Below, piece after piece: positions 8,283-16,819 of a stretch of 48,952 nucleotides of DNA. How positions within the stretch are numbered: the first letter of the stretch is position 1; the number at the start of each line of letters is the position of its first letter. The position numbers and the translations under genes were made by a program. The notes beneath the pieces were generated by a model. The model made no database searches and was not told the origin of the DNA. It saw only the letters and a program-made list of their open reading frames with translations. The stretch is taken from positions 1 to 48,952 of the forward strand of contig NZ_JAAXLA010000051.1 of the NCBI RefSeq assembly GCF_012911935.1, given 5' to 3'. Origin of the DNA: Pseudonocardia acidicola. GTDB taxonomy: Bacteria > Actinomycetota > Actinomycetes > Mycobacteriales > Pseudonocardiaceae.

Positions 8283-11200
8283 GCCTTCAGGTCACCCATC
8301 AGCGCCGAGCTCGCCGTCACCCGCAGCGCGTCGTCGAGCCGTAGCACCGTGGTCCGGGTGCCGTTGACCAGGCTCAGGTGTACCGGGCGCGGGCCCGGGT
8401 GGCTGGTCAGCACGTCCTTGAGCTTGGCCACCACCGGTGGGGTGCACCGGGCCGCGGCCAGGCTCACCGCCACCGGCGTGCCGTTCTCCTCACCGGCCAC
8501 CATCAGGTCAGGCACCGCGAGGTCGTTGGCGATCAGCGACACGCGGTCGTCGCGCTTGTTGACCCGAGCCTTGACCAGCACGATCGCGTCCTCGGCGACG
8601 TCCACCCCGACCACCTGGTAGGCCCGCGGGAAGAACAGCACCTCGATACCGCCGGCGAGGTCCTCGATCTGCGCCGACGCCCACGGCTCGCCGTTCTTGT
8701 TCACCCGCCGGTTGACGTTCGCGAGGATGCCGCCCACGGTGACCTGCGCGCCGTCGGTGACCGTGCCCTCCAGGATCGCGGAGATCGGGGTGTCGGCCTT
8801 CGCCGCGAGCACGCTCTCGACACCGTGCAACGGGTGCCCGGAGACGTAGAGCCCGAGCATCTCGCGCTCGACGGCGAGCCGGTGCTTGGAGTCCCACTCC
8901 TCATCCGGCACCTTGACGTCGAAGATCCCGCCGAGCGCGTCGTCCTCGCCGTCGCCGCCGTCCATCGAGCCGAACAGGTCGAACTGCCCCATCGACGCGG
9001 CCTTCTTGGTGCTCATCACCGCGTCGATCGCGTCGGCGTGCACGAGCAGCAGGCCCTTGCGCGGGTGGCCGAGCGAGTCGAACGCCCCGGCCTTGATCAG
9101 CGATTCGATGACCTTCTTGTTGCAGACCACCGCGTCGACCTTGCGCAGGAAGTCGGAGAAGTCGGTGAAGTTCCCCTTCTCCTTGCGCGCGGCCACGATC
9201 GCGTCGACCACGTTGAACCCGACGTTGCGGATCGCACCCAGGCCGAACCGGATGTCCTCGCCGACCGGGGCGAAGTTGCGCACCGAGTCGTTGACGTCGG
9301 GCGGGAGCACCGTGATGCCCATCCGGCGGCACTCGGCGAGGTAGATCGCGGCCTTGTCCTTGTCGTCCCGGACCGAGGTGAGCACCGCGGCCATGTACTC
9401 CGCGGGGTAGTTCGCCTTGAGGTAGGCGGTCCAGTACGAGACCACGCCGTACGCCGCGGAGTGCGCACGGTTGAACGCGTAGTCGGAGAACGGCAGCAGG
9501 ATGTCCCAGAGCGTCTTGACGGCGTTCTCGGAGTAGCCGTTGTCCTTCATGCCCTGGGCGAAGCCGGCGTACTCCTTGTCCAGGATCTCCTTCTTCTTCT
9601 TGCCCATGGCACGGCGCAGCAGGTCCGCTTTGCCGAGCGAGTACCCGGCCAGCTTCTGCGCGATCGCCATGACCTGTTCCTGGTAGACGATCAGGCCGTA
9701 GGTCTCGCCGAGGATGTCCTTGAGCGGCTCGGCCAGCTCCGGGTGGATGGGCGTGACCTCTTGGCGGCCGTTCTTGCGGTCGGCGTAGTCGTTGTGCGCG
9801 TTCGCGCCCATCGGGCCCGGCCGGTACAGCGCGCCGACCGCGGAGATGTCGTCGAACTCCGTCGGGGCCATCCGGCGCAGCAGGTCGCGCATCGGCCCAC
9901 CGTCGAGCTGGAACACGCCGAGGGTGTCGCCGCGGGCGAGCAGCTCGTAGGTCTTCGGGTCGTCGAGGCCCAGGTTCTCCAGGTCGAGCGGCGGCTTGCC
10001 GTTGAGCTGGATGTTCTCCAGAGCGTCGTCGATGATCGTGAGGTTGCGCAGGCCCAGGAAGTCCATCTTGAGCAGCCCGAGCGTCTCGCAGGCGCCCATG
10101 TCGAACTGCGTGATGATCGCGCCGTCGGCCTCACGGCGCTGGATCGGGATGACGTCGATCAGCGGCGTGCTCGACATGATCACGCCCGCGGCGTGCACGC
10201 CCCACTGCCGCTTGAGGCCCTCGAGCCCCCGCGCGGTGTCGATGATCTCCTTGACCTGCTGGTCGCTCTCGTAGAGCGCGCGCACCTCGGTGGCCTCGGA
10301 GTAGCGCTTGTGGCTCGGGTCGAACACGCCGGACAGCGGGATGTCCTTGCCCATCACCGCGGGCGGCATGGCCTTGGAGATGCGGTCGGCCACCGAGTAG
10401 CCGGGCTGCCCGAACAGCACCCGCGCCGAGTCCTTGATCGCGGCCTTCGCCTTGATCGTGGAGTAGGTGATGATCTGCGCGATCCGGTCCTCGCCGTACT
10501 TCTGGGTGACGTAGCGGATCATCTCGCCGCGCCGGCGTTCGTCGAAGTCCATGTCGATGTCGGGCATCGAGACGCGCTCGGGGTTGAGGAACCGCTCGAA
10601 GATCAGCTTGTGCTGGATCGGGTCGAGGTCGGTGATGCCGAGGACGTACGCGACGAGCGATCCCGCCGCCGAGCCACGCCCCGGGCCGACCCGGATGCCG
10701 ACCGACTTCGCGTACTGGATGAGGTCGGCGGTGACCAGGAAGTACCCCGGGTAGCCCATCTGGCAGATGACGCCGACCTCGTACTCGGCCTGCTTGCGGT
10801 ACTGCTCGGTGACGCCGTTCGGGAACCGGTTGTGCAGCCCCCGCTCGACCTCCTTGATCAGCCAGGACTCTTCGGTCTCGCCCTCGGGGACCGGTGCCTT
10901 GGGCTGCAGGTCCTGTCCCTCGGTGAACGTGACGTGCACCCGCTCGGCGATCCACAACGTGTTGTCGCACGCCTCGGGGAACAGCGGGTCCCACTGGGCG
11001 CGCATCTCGGCCGCGGACTTGAGGTAGAAGTCCTGGGCGTCGAACTTGAACCGGTTCGGGTCGGCCAGGGTCTTGCCGGTCTGCACGCACAGCAGCACCT
11101 CGTGCGGCTTGGCGTCCTCGGCGTAGGTGTAGTGCAGGTCGTTGGTGGCCAGGCCGGGCAGGTCGAGCTTCTTCTTCAGCGCGAACAGGTCCTCCTGGAC

Positions 11201-11821
11201 CCGCTTCTCGATCTCGATGCCATGGTCCATCAGCTCGCAGAAGAAGTTGTCCCTGCCGAAGATGTCCCGGTAGTCGCTCGCGGCCTGGCAGGCGGCGTCG
11301 AACTTGTCCTGCTGCAGCAGCCGGGCCACCTCGCCGGACGGGCAGCCGGTGGTGGCGATGATCCCCTTGCCGTAGGTCTCCAGCAGCTCCCGGTCCATGC
11401 GGGGCTTGTAGTAGTACCCCTCGAGGCTGGCCAGCGACGACAGCCGGAACAGGTTGTGCATGCCCTCGGTGTTCTCCGCGAGCAGCGTCATGTGGGTGTA
11501 CATCTCACCCGGGTTGTCGTCGCTGATCGTCTGCCCGCCGAGGGTGGCGCGCTTGCGCTCGTGCCGCGAGCCGGGCGAGAGGTAGCCCTCCATGCCGATG
11601 ATCGGCTTGACCCCGGCCGCGTTGGCCTTCCGCCAGAACTCGTAGGCCCCGTACACGTTGCCGTGGTCGGTCATCGCCAGGGCCGGCATCCCCATCCGGG
11701 ACGCCTCCTTGAACAGGTCGTCCAGGCGCGCCGCACCGTCGAGCATGGAGAACTCGGTGTGCGTGTGCAGGTGCACGAAGCTGTCGGTGCTACCCGAGGA
11801 CGACGCTGCCGATCTGGTCAT
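8255..11821 (-). CDS. dnaE: DNA polymerase III alpha subunit DnaE1
   Basis: The replicative polymerase, 1188 residues, close to the 1184 of Mycobacterium tuberculosis DnaE1. The N-terminal PHP domain starts near residue 17 with HLHTHTEFSMLDG and keeps the metal-binding histidines, consistent with the intrinsic 3'-5' proofreading known for actinobacterial DnaE1. The palm motif PDIDMDFDERR lies near residue 420 and GPGRGSAAGSLVAYVLGI near 375. A helix-hairpin-helix region (about 860-940) and an OB fold (VTVGGILANVNRRVNKNG, about 1040) follow. The ATG has a purine-rich GAGGAGAGGGAG upstream. Identity is secure. Confidence 0.97.
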   Translation of the reverse strand: MTRSAASSSGSTDSFVHLHTHTEFSMLDGAARLDDLFKEASRMGMPALAMTDHGNVYGAYEFWRKANAAGVKPIIGMEGYLSPGSRHERKRATLGGQTISDDNPGEMYTHMTLLAENTEGMHNLFRLSSLASLEGYYYKPRMDRELLETYGKGIIATTGCPSGEVARLLQQDKFDAACQAASDYRDIFGRDNFFCELMDHGIEIEKRVQEDLFALKKKLDLPGLATNDLHYTYAEDAKPHEVLLCVQTGKTLADPNRFKFDAQDFYLKSAAEMRAQWDPLFPEACDNTLWIAERVHVTFTEGQDLQPKAPVPEGETEESWLIKEVERGLHNRFPNGVTEQYRKQAEYEVGVICQMGYPGYFLVTADLIQYAKSVGIRVGPGRGSAAGSLVAYVLGITDLDPIQHKLIFERFLNPERVSMPDIDMDFDERRRGEMIRYVTQKYGEDRIAQIITYSTIKAKAAIKDSARVLFGQPGYSVADRISKAMPPAVMGKDIPLSGVFDPSHKRYSEATEVRALYESDQQVKEIIDTARGLEGLKRQWGVHAAGVIMSSTPLIDVIPIQRREADGAIITQFDMGACETLGLLKMDFLGLRNLTIIDDALENIQLNGKPPLDLENLGLDDPKTYELLARGDTLGVFQLDGGPMRDLLRRMAPTEFDDISAVGALYRPGPMGANAHNDYADRKNGRQEVTPIHPELAEPLKDILGETYGLIVYQEQVMAIAQKLAGYSLGKADLLRRAMGKKKKEILDKEYAGFAQGMKDNGYSENAVKTLWDILLPFSDYAFNRAHSAAYGVVSYWTAYLKANYPAEYMAAVLTSVRDDKDKAAIYLAECRRMGITVLPPDVNDSVRNFAPVGEDIRFGLGAIRNVGFNVVDAIVAARKEKGNFTDFSDFLRKVDAVVCNKKVIESLIKAGAFDSLGHPRKGLLLVHADAIDAVMSTKKAASMGQFDLFGSMDGGDGEDDALGGIFDVKVPDEEWDSKHRLAVEREMLGLYVSGHPLHGVESVLAAKADTPISAILEGTVTDGAQVTVGGILANVNRRVNKNGEPWASAQIEDLAGGIEVLFFPRAYQVVGVDVAEDAIVLVKARVNKRDDRVSLIANDLAVPDLMVAGEENGTPVAVSLAAARCTPPVVAKLKDVLTSHPGPRPVHLSLVNGTRTTVLRLDDALRVTASSALMGDLKALLGPGCLG

Positions 11822-12099
11822 AGAGGCTCGCGCACTCCCTCTCCTCGAGCGGACGACGCGGGCTCGCGGCGTCCGGAAGAGCCGGGCACCGCGCGTCCGC
11901 AGGGATGAGCCAGATTAACCCCGCCTCCCGACAGTCTCGGACACCCGGGCGGGGCATCCGACGAACCCGCAGCTCTGCCGAGCCGAGCGGCGTGTCGGCG
12001 GGGCCGCACCCGTGCCGGGCAGGTGGCGGAGGCCTCCGGCGGGCTCACGACGCAGGGTCACCCGATCATCACGGGGAGGTGCCGGCCCCCCGGGCCCTG
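11822..12099. other. Gap upstream of dnaE1
   Basis: About 280 bases between the dnaE1 start and the end of the broken glycosyltransferase. Apart from the dnaE1 ribosome-binding site I see no gene. It should carry the dnaE1 promoter, but no confident -35/-10 pair stands out. Confidence 0.3.
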
Positions 12100-12469
12100 T
12101 CAGGCCGCCCGCGCCGCCGGCACCCACTCGTGACCGAGCACCCGGCGATAGACCGCTTCGAAGCTGTCCGGTGTCGCCCCGAGGGCGTGCCGGGCGACGA
12201 TCTCCCGGCTGGCCGCACCCATCCGCCGGCGCAGCGCGGCGTCGGACAGCAGCCCGGCCGGCCGCACGGCGAGCGCCGCCACGTCACCGGGCGGGTACAG
12301 CCGGCCGTTGCGGCCGGGGCGGACGAGGTGCGGCAGCGCCATCGCGTCGGTGGCGACCACCGGCTTGCCCGCCGCCATCGCCCCGTCGCGAGCCGTTCGG
12401 CGGACCGGGCGGCCCGTTGACGTCGGGTGGGTACGCCTCGGCGCCGAGCATGATCCGCAGCGGCGGCAC
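12100..12469 (-). pseudogene. Glycosyltransferase (GT4-like) remnant with internal deletion
   Basis: A GTG at 12469 opens a frame reading PPLRIMLGAEAYPPDVNG, the typical N-terminus of a GT-B glycosyltransferase, but after about 20 residues the family match ends. In a different frame the DNA then encodes GAMAAGKPVVATDAMALPHL and RPGRNGRLYPPGDV, the classic C-terminal donor-binding part of GT4 enzymes, ending at 12100. The roughly 200 residues in between are missing and the frame is shifted, so this is an internal deletion plus frameshift of a once complete gene. It lies 33 bases downstream of the DMT-type membrane gene, probably a former two-gene operon. Confidence 0.75.
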
Positions 12470-12502
12470 GGGGTTGCTCTCAGTCGGGTGGAAAGGGCCG
12501 GG

Positions 12503-13438
12503 TCACCGCAACCGGGCCGGCACGGACGGCGGCGCGGACGGGACCGCCGGCGCCGGGGCCCGGCCGGCCGGGTCGGGGTGGTACCGGGACAGCACGACGA
12601 CACCGGCGGCCGCGATCACCGCGCACCCGGCCATGGCCAGCGCCGCCGCGACCCCGGTGGCGGCACCCTCGCCGAGCAGCAGCACGCCGAGCCCGACGGC
12701 CACCATCGGGTCGAGCACGGTCAGGCACGCGATCACGACCTCCGGCGGGCCGGACGCGAACCCCTGCTGCACCAGCCAGCCACCCACCAGCAGGGCGACG
12801 ACCACCCCGGCGACGGCGCCGATCACGTCCTCGTCTCCCACCCCGGCGGCGCCGCTGCCGATCACCTCCGACAGCGCGCGGAGCAGCGCGGAGACCAACC
12901 CGAGTGCCAGCGCGCCCGCCACCGCGCACGCCACGCAGCGCACCCGGCCCGAGCGCTGCGCGCCGAGCCCGGCGAGGCCGAGCACGGCGGCCGCGATCAC
13001 CGCGCCGGCCAGCAGCAGCGCGGACCGGGACACCGGGGCACTCACCGTGCTGCCGGCGGCGAGCCAGACGAACGTGACGACACCGGCGACGCTGCCGGCC
13101 ACTCCGCCGAGCGCTGCGGCGGCGGGCCGGGTCCGGGAGCGCCGGGCGGCCAGCAGCACCGCGAACGGCACCGCGAGCACGCCCACCGGCTGCACCACCG
13201 TCACCGGCGCGAGGACCAGGGCGGCGACGTGCAGCCCGGCACCGCCGCCGGCCAGCGCGAGCCCGGCGAGCCGGCCCGGCCGGCGCAGCAGCGCCCCCGG
13301 TGCGCGCAGGTTCAGCCCGGTCTGCGGACCGGCGGCCACGGTGACGGCCCGGTGCTGCAGCACCGCGGCGACGGCGAAGCAGCCCGCGCCGATCAGGGCC
13401 AGCCCGATCGCGATCACCGAGGTCGGGTGGGGGTTCAT
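12503..13438 (-). CDS. DMT-superfamily (EamA-like) membrane protein
   Basis: A 311-residue integral membrane protein with about nine or ten hydrophobic helices, e.g. IAIGLALIGAGCFAVAAVLQ at the N-terminus and VVIACLTVLDPMVAVGLGVL near residue 240, then a Pro/Ala tail. The repeated-half layout and the LDPMVAVGLGVLLLGEG segment fit drug/metabolite transporter proteins; substrate unknown. In transcription order it is followed by the glycosyltransferase remnant and preceded by a tiny membrane ORF whose stop overlaps its ATG (ATGA). The start is supported by that overlap. Confidence 0.8.
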   Translation of the reverse strand: MNPHPTSVIAIGLALIGAGCFAVAAVLQHRAVTVAAGPQTGLNLRAPGALLRRPGRLAGLALAGGGAGLHVAALVLAPVTVVQPVGVLAVPFAVLLAARRSRTRPAAAALGGVAGSVAGVVTFVWLAAGSTVSAPVSRSALLLAGAVIAAAVLGLAGLGAQRSGRVRCVACAVAGALALGLVSALLRALSEVIGSGAAGVGDEDVIGAVAGVVVALLVGGWLVQQGFASGPPEVVIACLTVLDPMVAVGLGVLLLGEGAATGVAAALAMAGCAVIAAAGVVVLSRYHPDPAGRAPAPAVPSAPPSVPARLR

Positions 13439-13569
13439 GCCGGGCCGTCCGGGGCCGGGACCGCCGGTGCGGCCGGAGCCGGGAGGACGGCGGTGTCGGC
13501 CCCGTACCGGAGGGCCCGGGCAGTCGCCAGCAGCAGCACGATCACCAGGCCGTACCGAACACGTTCCAC
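13435..13569 (-). CDS. Small single-helix membrane ORF coupled to the DMT gene
   Basis: A 44-residue frame starting at GTG (13569), VERVRYGLVIVLLLATARAL, then a short Ala/Pro tail. It has one hydrophobic segment. Its stop overlaps the ATG of the next gene by 4 bases, the same coupling used throughout this genome, which is the main reason to believe it. No family recognised, and the ribosome-binding site is weak. It may instead be a leader peptide or a chance frame. Confidence 0.35.
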   Translation of the reverse strand: MERVRYGLVIVLLLATARALRYGADTAVLPAPAAPAVPAPDGPA

Positions 13570-13856
13570 CGACCCGAGCGGGGGAAATCCAGGTGAACCG
13601 GCGACGACGATCGGAACAGGACTGAGCGGGGACGCCGGTGCCACCGGCGCGGCCGTGATCCCACAGCGGGGGACGGCCGAGTCACGCCGGGCCCGCAGCC
13701 GGTAGCCTCCGCGCCGGCGCCCGCGCTCCCCCGCGGCGTCATGGTCTCCTCACCGGCGCGGCACGCTACCGCGCGCGACATCAGGAAGTCCTCCGGTTCA
13801 CTCCGGGTTTCCCGTGAATCCGCAGCTCACCGCGACGCGCAGGGGGCGGTGAGGTC
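13570..13856. other. Gap upstream of the DMT operon
   Basis: About 287 bases with no convincing gene on either strand. It separates two genes that both run on the minus strand and should hold the promoter of the DMT operon and the 3' end signals of the secreted-protein gene. No clear hairpin or -10 was recognised. Confidence 0.25.
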
Positions 13857-14528
13857 TCAGGCGGGTGGCACCACTCCGTCGTCGGGCAGCGGGTCGGCGC
13901 GGTCGGTCTGCTCGGGCAGCAGCGGGGACAGCGCGAGCTCGACCGGTTGAGTGCCCGGCGGTGCGGCGTGTACCGCCCGGACGCCGGGCCGGGCGGCCAG
14001 CGCGTCCAGCGCCGCCCGGTCCCCCAGCACCACCAGCGCCACCACGCATGCGCACGGCCCCGCCAGCGCGGCCTGCTCGGTGGCGGCGACCGCGGCAGGA
14101 CGTCCGGTGAGCCGCCCGGCGTCCGCGGCGGCGGCGAGCCCGGCCCGTTGCCGGGCCGTGTCCAGCGCGGCGCCCAGCGGCACCCCGGGGTCGAGCGCCT
14201 CGAACCGCAGCGCTGTCTGCACCCGCGGGATCGGCACCCGGATCACGACCGAACTCACCGTGACCCGGTCGGAGCCGACCAGCGCGACCGTGTCGGCCGT
14301 CGTCCGCTCGGCCCCGAGCTGTACGAGCGCAGGCACCGTGACCCCCGGCGGGGGCAGGTCGGCGGGCAAACGGGCCAGGTAGGCCGCCACCGGTTCGCCG
14401 GGATCGGGGCCCAGGCGGACCGAGCCCGGCGACACCTGCGGCGCCGACGGCGCCATCTGGGCGCCCGCGTACCAGGCGACGAGCAGGGCGACCACGAGAC
14501 AGCCCGCCCACACCGCGGTCCGCCGCAT
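13857..14528 (-). CDS. Secreted or membrane-anchored protein of unknown function
   Basis: A 223-residue protein starting MRRTAVWAGCLVVALLVAWYAG, a signal peptide or signal anchor, followed by an extracellular part rich in Ala, Pro and Val. Features include GEPVAAYLARLPADLPPPG near residue 48 and two cysteines in GPCACVVALVVLGD near residue 160. I do not recognise a family. ATG at 14528 has GGAGG upstream (minus strand). It is divergent from the alpha/beta hydrolase, so the two may be co-regulated from the 250-base gap. Confidence 0.7.
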   Translation of the reverse strand: MRRTAVWAGCLVVALLVAWYAGAQMAPSAPQVSPGSVRLGPDPGEPVAAYLARLPADLPPPGVTVPALVQLGAERTTADTVALVGSDRVTVSSVVIRVPIPRVQTALRFEALDPGVPLGAALDTARQRAGLAAAADAGRLTGRPAAVAATEQAALAGPCACVVALVVLGDRAALDALAARPGVRAVHAAPPGTQPVELALSPLLPEQTDRADPLPDDGVVPPA

Positions 14529-14685
14529 GTGGTCCTCCCTCCACGAGCCGCTGTCCGGCAGCCGCCACGGTGATGACGCCGGGTGACGCCGGACCGGCCC
14601 CAGTCTCGGCCCCGACGTGGACGGAGGCGGTCGCGGGTTCGCGGTGGATGCCCCGAACCTGCTGATCATGGTGGGTGCGGCCCGG

Positions 14686-14729
14686 CCGTTGCGGGTGCGC
14701 AGGGTACCTGAGCGTGGGTTCCGCAACGG
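14686..14729. promoter_or_regulatory. 9-bp inverted repeat in a divergent promoter region
   Basis: CCGTTGCGG (14686-14694) and CCGCAACGG (14721-14729) are exact reverse complements separated by 26 bases. They lie in the gap between the divergent secreted-protein and hydrolase genes. Could be a two-site operator; function unknown. Confidence 0.3.
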
Positions 14730-14764
14730 CTCCGGGGTGTGACGATCCGTTGGCCGGCTGTGAT

Positions 14765-14770
14765 TAGCGT
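14765..14770 (+). promoter_or_regulatory. -10 element of the hydrolase gene
   Basis: TAGCGT (TANNNT type) ends 8 bases before the GTG start codon, so transcription would begin at about the start codon. No Shine-Dalgarno is present. This fits a leaderless mRNA, common in actinomycetes. Confidence 0.4.
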
Positions 14771-14778
14771 CGACCGCC

Positions 14779-15864
14779 GTGACATTCCGCTGGCTGTACC
14801 CGTTCGCGATGCTCTGCGCGCTGTTCGCGCTCGCAGTCCGGCCGGCGAATCCTGCCGTACCCGGGCCCGTGGAGCGGGATGCGGGGTGCGCCGCCGCGCT
14901 GTCCGCGCGGGTCAGGGCGGAAGGCCCGGTCCGGGTGCTCGGCTGCGACCCGCGCGGCCGCGGGCTGGCGGTGGTCGCGCTGGGTGATCCGACGACCGCG
15001 CGGCACATCGCCGTCCTGGTGCCGGGGACCGATATCGACCTGGGCCATCTCGACGACCCCACGGAGCCCCGGCTACGCCCGCTGGGCTGGGCGCGGGCGC
15101 TGGAGGCCGCGGCGGAGCGCGCAGAGGCCATCGCGCCGGGCGCCGCGAACGGCACCGCGGCGAGCCGCGCAGACGACACCGCGGCGAGCCGCGCAGACAC
15201 CACCGCGGCGAGCCGCGCAGACACCACCGCGGCGAGCCGCGCAAGCGACACCGCGGCGAGCCGCGGAGACACCACCGCGGCGAGCCGCGCAGACGACACC
15301 GCCGTCGTGCTGTGGGTCGGCTACACCACGCCCCAGGGCGTCGGCGTCGACGCGGCGACCGGTTCGCTGGCCCGGGCCGGCGCCCCGGCACTGCAACGCT
15401 TCGTCGCCGGGTTGCGGGCGGCGCACCACGGGCCGCTGGACGACCTCACGGTGATCGGGCACAGCTACGGCTCGGTGGTCACGGCGATCGCCGCGCACGG
15501 TCTCGCCGCCGACGACATCGTGCTGCTCGGCAGCCCCGGCGCCCGCGCCCACTCGGTGGCCGCCCTGCACACGTCGGCGCGGGTGTGGGCCGCGCGCACC
15601 GCGGGCGACTGGATCGCCCATGTCCCGCACCTGGAGATCGGCGATCTCGGCCACGGCACCGATCCGGTGTCACCGGCGTTCGGGGCCCGGCTGCTGCCGA
15701 TCGGCGGGACCTCCGGGCACGACGGGTATTTCGTCCCCGGCTCCGCCGCGCTGGCCGGGCTGGCCGGCGTGGTGCTGGGCCGGTCGCCGTCGCCGCCCAC
15801 GTCGGCGACCGCCACGCACGTGCTGGCCGCCGCGGCCCCGGCCGGGCCGCCCCGATCACCCTGA
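14779..15864 (+). CDS. Secreted or anchored alpha/beta hydrolase (DUF1023-like) with tandem octapeptide insert
   Basis: A 361-residue protein with an N-terminal signal or anchor (FRWLYPFAMLCALFALAV). The core is an alpha/beta hydrolase: HIAVLVPGTDIDLGHLDD near residue 76, VVLWVGYTTPQGVGVDAA near 174, the nucleophile elbow VIGHSYGSVV with catalytic serine near 233, and a late His in TSGHDGYF near 313. This matches the DUF1023 actinobacterial hydrolases; substrate unknown. Between about residues 125 and 172 there are six copies of an eight-residue unit of the type TAASRADD/T, encoded by a 24-bp DNA repeat. The insert falls between core strands and should form a surface loop. GTG start, probably leaderless. 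Confidence 0.85.
   Translation: MTFRWLYPFAMLCALFALAVRPANPAVPGPVERDAGCAAALSARVRAEGPVRVLGCDPRGRGLAVVALGDPTTARHIAVLVPGTDIDLGHLDDPTEPRLRPLGWARALEAAAERAEAIAPGAANGTAASRADDTAASRADTTAASRADTTAASRASDTAASRGDTTAASRADDTAVVLWVGYTTPQGVGVDAATGSLARAGAPALQRFVAGLRAAHHGPLDDLTVIGHSYGSVVTAIAAHGLAADDIVLLGSPGARAHSVAALHTSARVWAARTAGDWIAHVPHLEIGDLGHGTDPVSPAFGARLLPIGGTSGHDGYFVPGSAALAGLAGVVLGRSPSPPTSATATHVLAAAAPAGPPRSP
15151..15294 (+). repeat. 24-bp in-frame tandem repeat (six copies)
   Basis: Six consecutive 24-bp units begin at 15151, 15175, 15199, 15223, 15247 and 15271, each containing ACCGCGGCGAGCCGC with variation at the unit ends. They encode TAASRA followed by D, S or G variants. A partial seventh unit (GACACCGCC) follows. 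The high identity suggests recent slippage expansion. Confidence 0.9.
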
Positions 15865-15878
15865 CCACACCAGGTCAG
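15861..15878. terminator. Short hairpin containing both convergent stop codons
   Basis: CTGACC-ACACCA-GGTCAG is a perfect 6-bp-stem hairpin. The hydrolase TGA lies in the left arm and the pseudouridine synthase TGA, read on the other strand, in the right arm. The stem is short, so termination strength is uncertain. Confidence 0.35.
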
Positions 15879-16819
15879 TCCTGGAGCAGTTCCAGCGCGC
15901 GGGCCAGGTCGGCGGGGTACGGGCTGACGAACTCCACCCACCGGCCGTCGGCGGGGTGCTCGAAACCCAGCGCGTGCGCGTGCAGCCACTGCCGGGTCAG
16001 CCGCAGCCGCTTGGCCAGTGTCGGATCGGCGCCGTAGGTGAGGTCCCCGACGCACGGGTGCCGCAGCGCGGAGAAGTGCACCCGGATCTGGTGGGTGCGG
16101 CCGGTCTCCAGGGTGATGTCCAGCAGCGACGCCGAGCGGAACGCCTCGATGGTGTCGTAGTGCGTGACGCTGGGCCGGCCGCCTTCGACCACGGCGAACC
16201 GGTAGTCGTGGCGCGGGTGCCGGTCGATGGGCGCGTCGATGGTGCCGCGGCTCGGGTCCGGGTGGCCCTGCACGATCGCGTGGTAGCGCTTGGAGACCGA
16301 ACGTTGCTTGAACGCCCGCTTCAGCGCGGTGTACGCGTGCTCGGACTTCGCGACGACCATCGCGCCGGTGGTGCCGACGTCGAGGCGGTGCACGATGCCC
16401 TGCCGCTCGGCTGCACCGGACGTCGAGACGCGGACGCCGAGCGCAGTCAGCCCGCCGATGACCGTCGGCCCGGTCCAGCCCGGGCTCGGGTGCGCGGCCA
16501 CCCCGACCGGCTTGTCCACGACGACGATGTCGTCGTCCTCGTGCAGGACCGTGAGCCCGGCGACGACCTCCACCGGGCCGGCGATCTCGACCGGCGCGTC
16601 CGGGGCCGGCAGCTCGACCTCCAGCCAGCTGCCCGCGACCAGGCGATCGGACTTGCCCGCGGTGCGGCCGTCGACCGCGACCCGGCCGTCCTCGGCCAGC
16701 GTGGCCGCCACGGTGCGGGACAGCCCGAGCAGCCGGGAGAGCCCGGCGTCGACGCGCATCCCGTCGAGTCCGTCGGGCACCGGGAGTTGGCGCACGTCAC
16801 TCATGAACGGCACCACCAT
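15875..16819 (-). CDS. RluA/RluD-family rRNA pseudouridine synthase
   Basis: Converts uridine to pseudouridine in 23S rRNA, judged by family. The N-terminal S4 RNA-binding domain is at about residues 18-75 (RVDAGLSRLLGLSRTVAATL). The catalytic domain holds IVVVDKPVGVAAHPSPG near 100, the catalytic aspartate in GIVHRLDVGTTGAMV near residue 147, and RTHQIRVHFSALRHP near 240. The ATG at 16819 has GGAGG 9 bases upstream; an internal ATG at 16804 (start MSDVRQ) is an alternative that would overlap the lspA stop by 8 bases. It follows lspA directly, the usual actinobacterial order. Confidence 0.93.
   Translation of the reverse strand: MVVPFMSDVRQLPVPDGLDGMRVDAGLSRLLGLSRTVAATLAEDGRVAVDGRTAGKSDRLVAGSWLEVELPAPDAPVEIAGPVEVVAGLTVLHEDDDIVVVDKPVGVAAHPSPGWTGPTVIGGLTALGVRVSTSGAAERQGIVHRLDVGTTGAMVVAKSEHAYTALKRAFKQRSVSKRYHAIVQGHPDPSRGTIDAPIDRHPRHDYRFAVVEGGRPSVTHYDTIEAFRSASLLDITLETGRTHQIRVHFSALRHPCVGDLTYGADPTLAKRLRLTRQWLHAHALGFEHPADGRWVEFVSPYPADLARALELLQD

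Noticed and set aside
8378..11908. Very long open frame on the plus strand opposite dnaE1
   Set aside because: It is an antisense frame kept open by high GC third positions; composition is Arg/Val/His-rich without any family pattern, while the opposite strand encodes a complete DnaE1.
13857..15299. Minus-strand frame extending the secreted protein upstream to a repetitive RLAAV-rich start
   Set aside because: The extension crosses the divergent promoter and reads the hydrolase's 24-bp repeat backwards; the signal peptide and ribosome-binding site place the real start at 14528.
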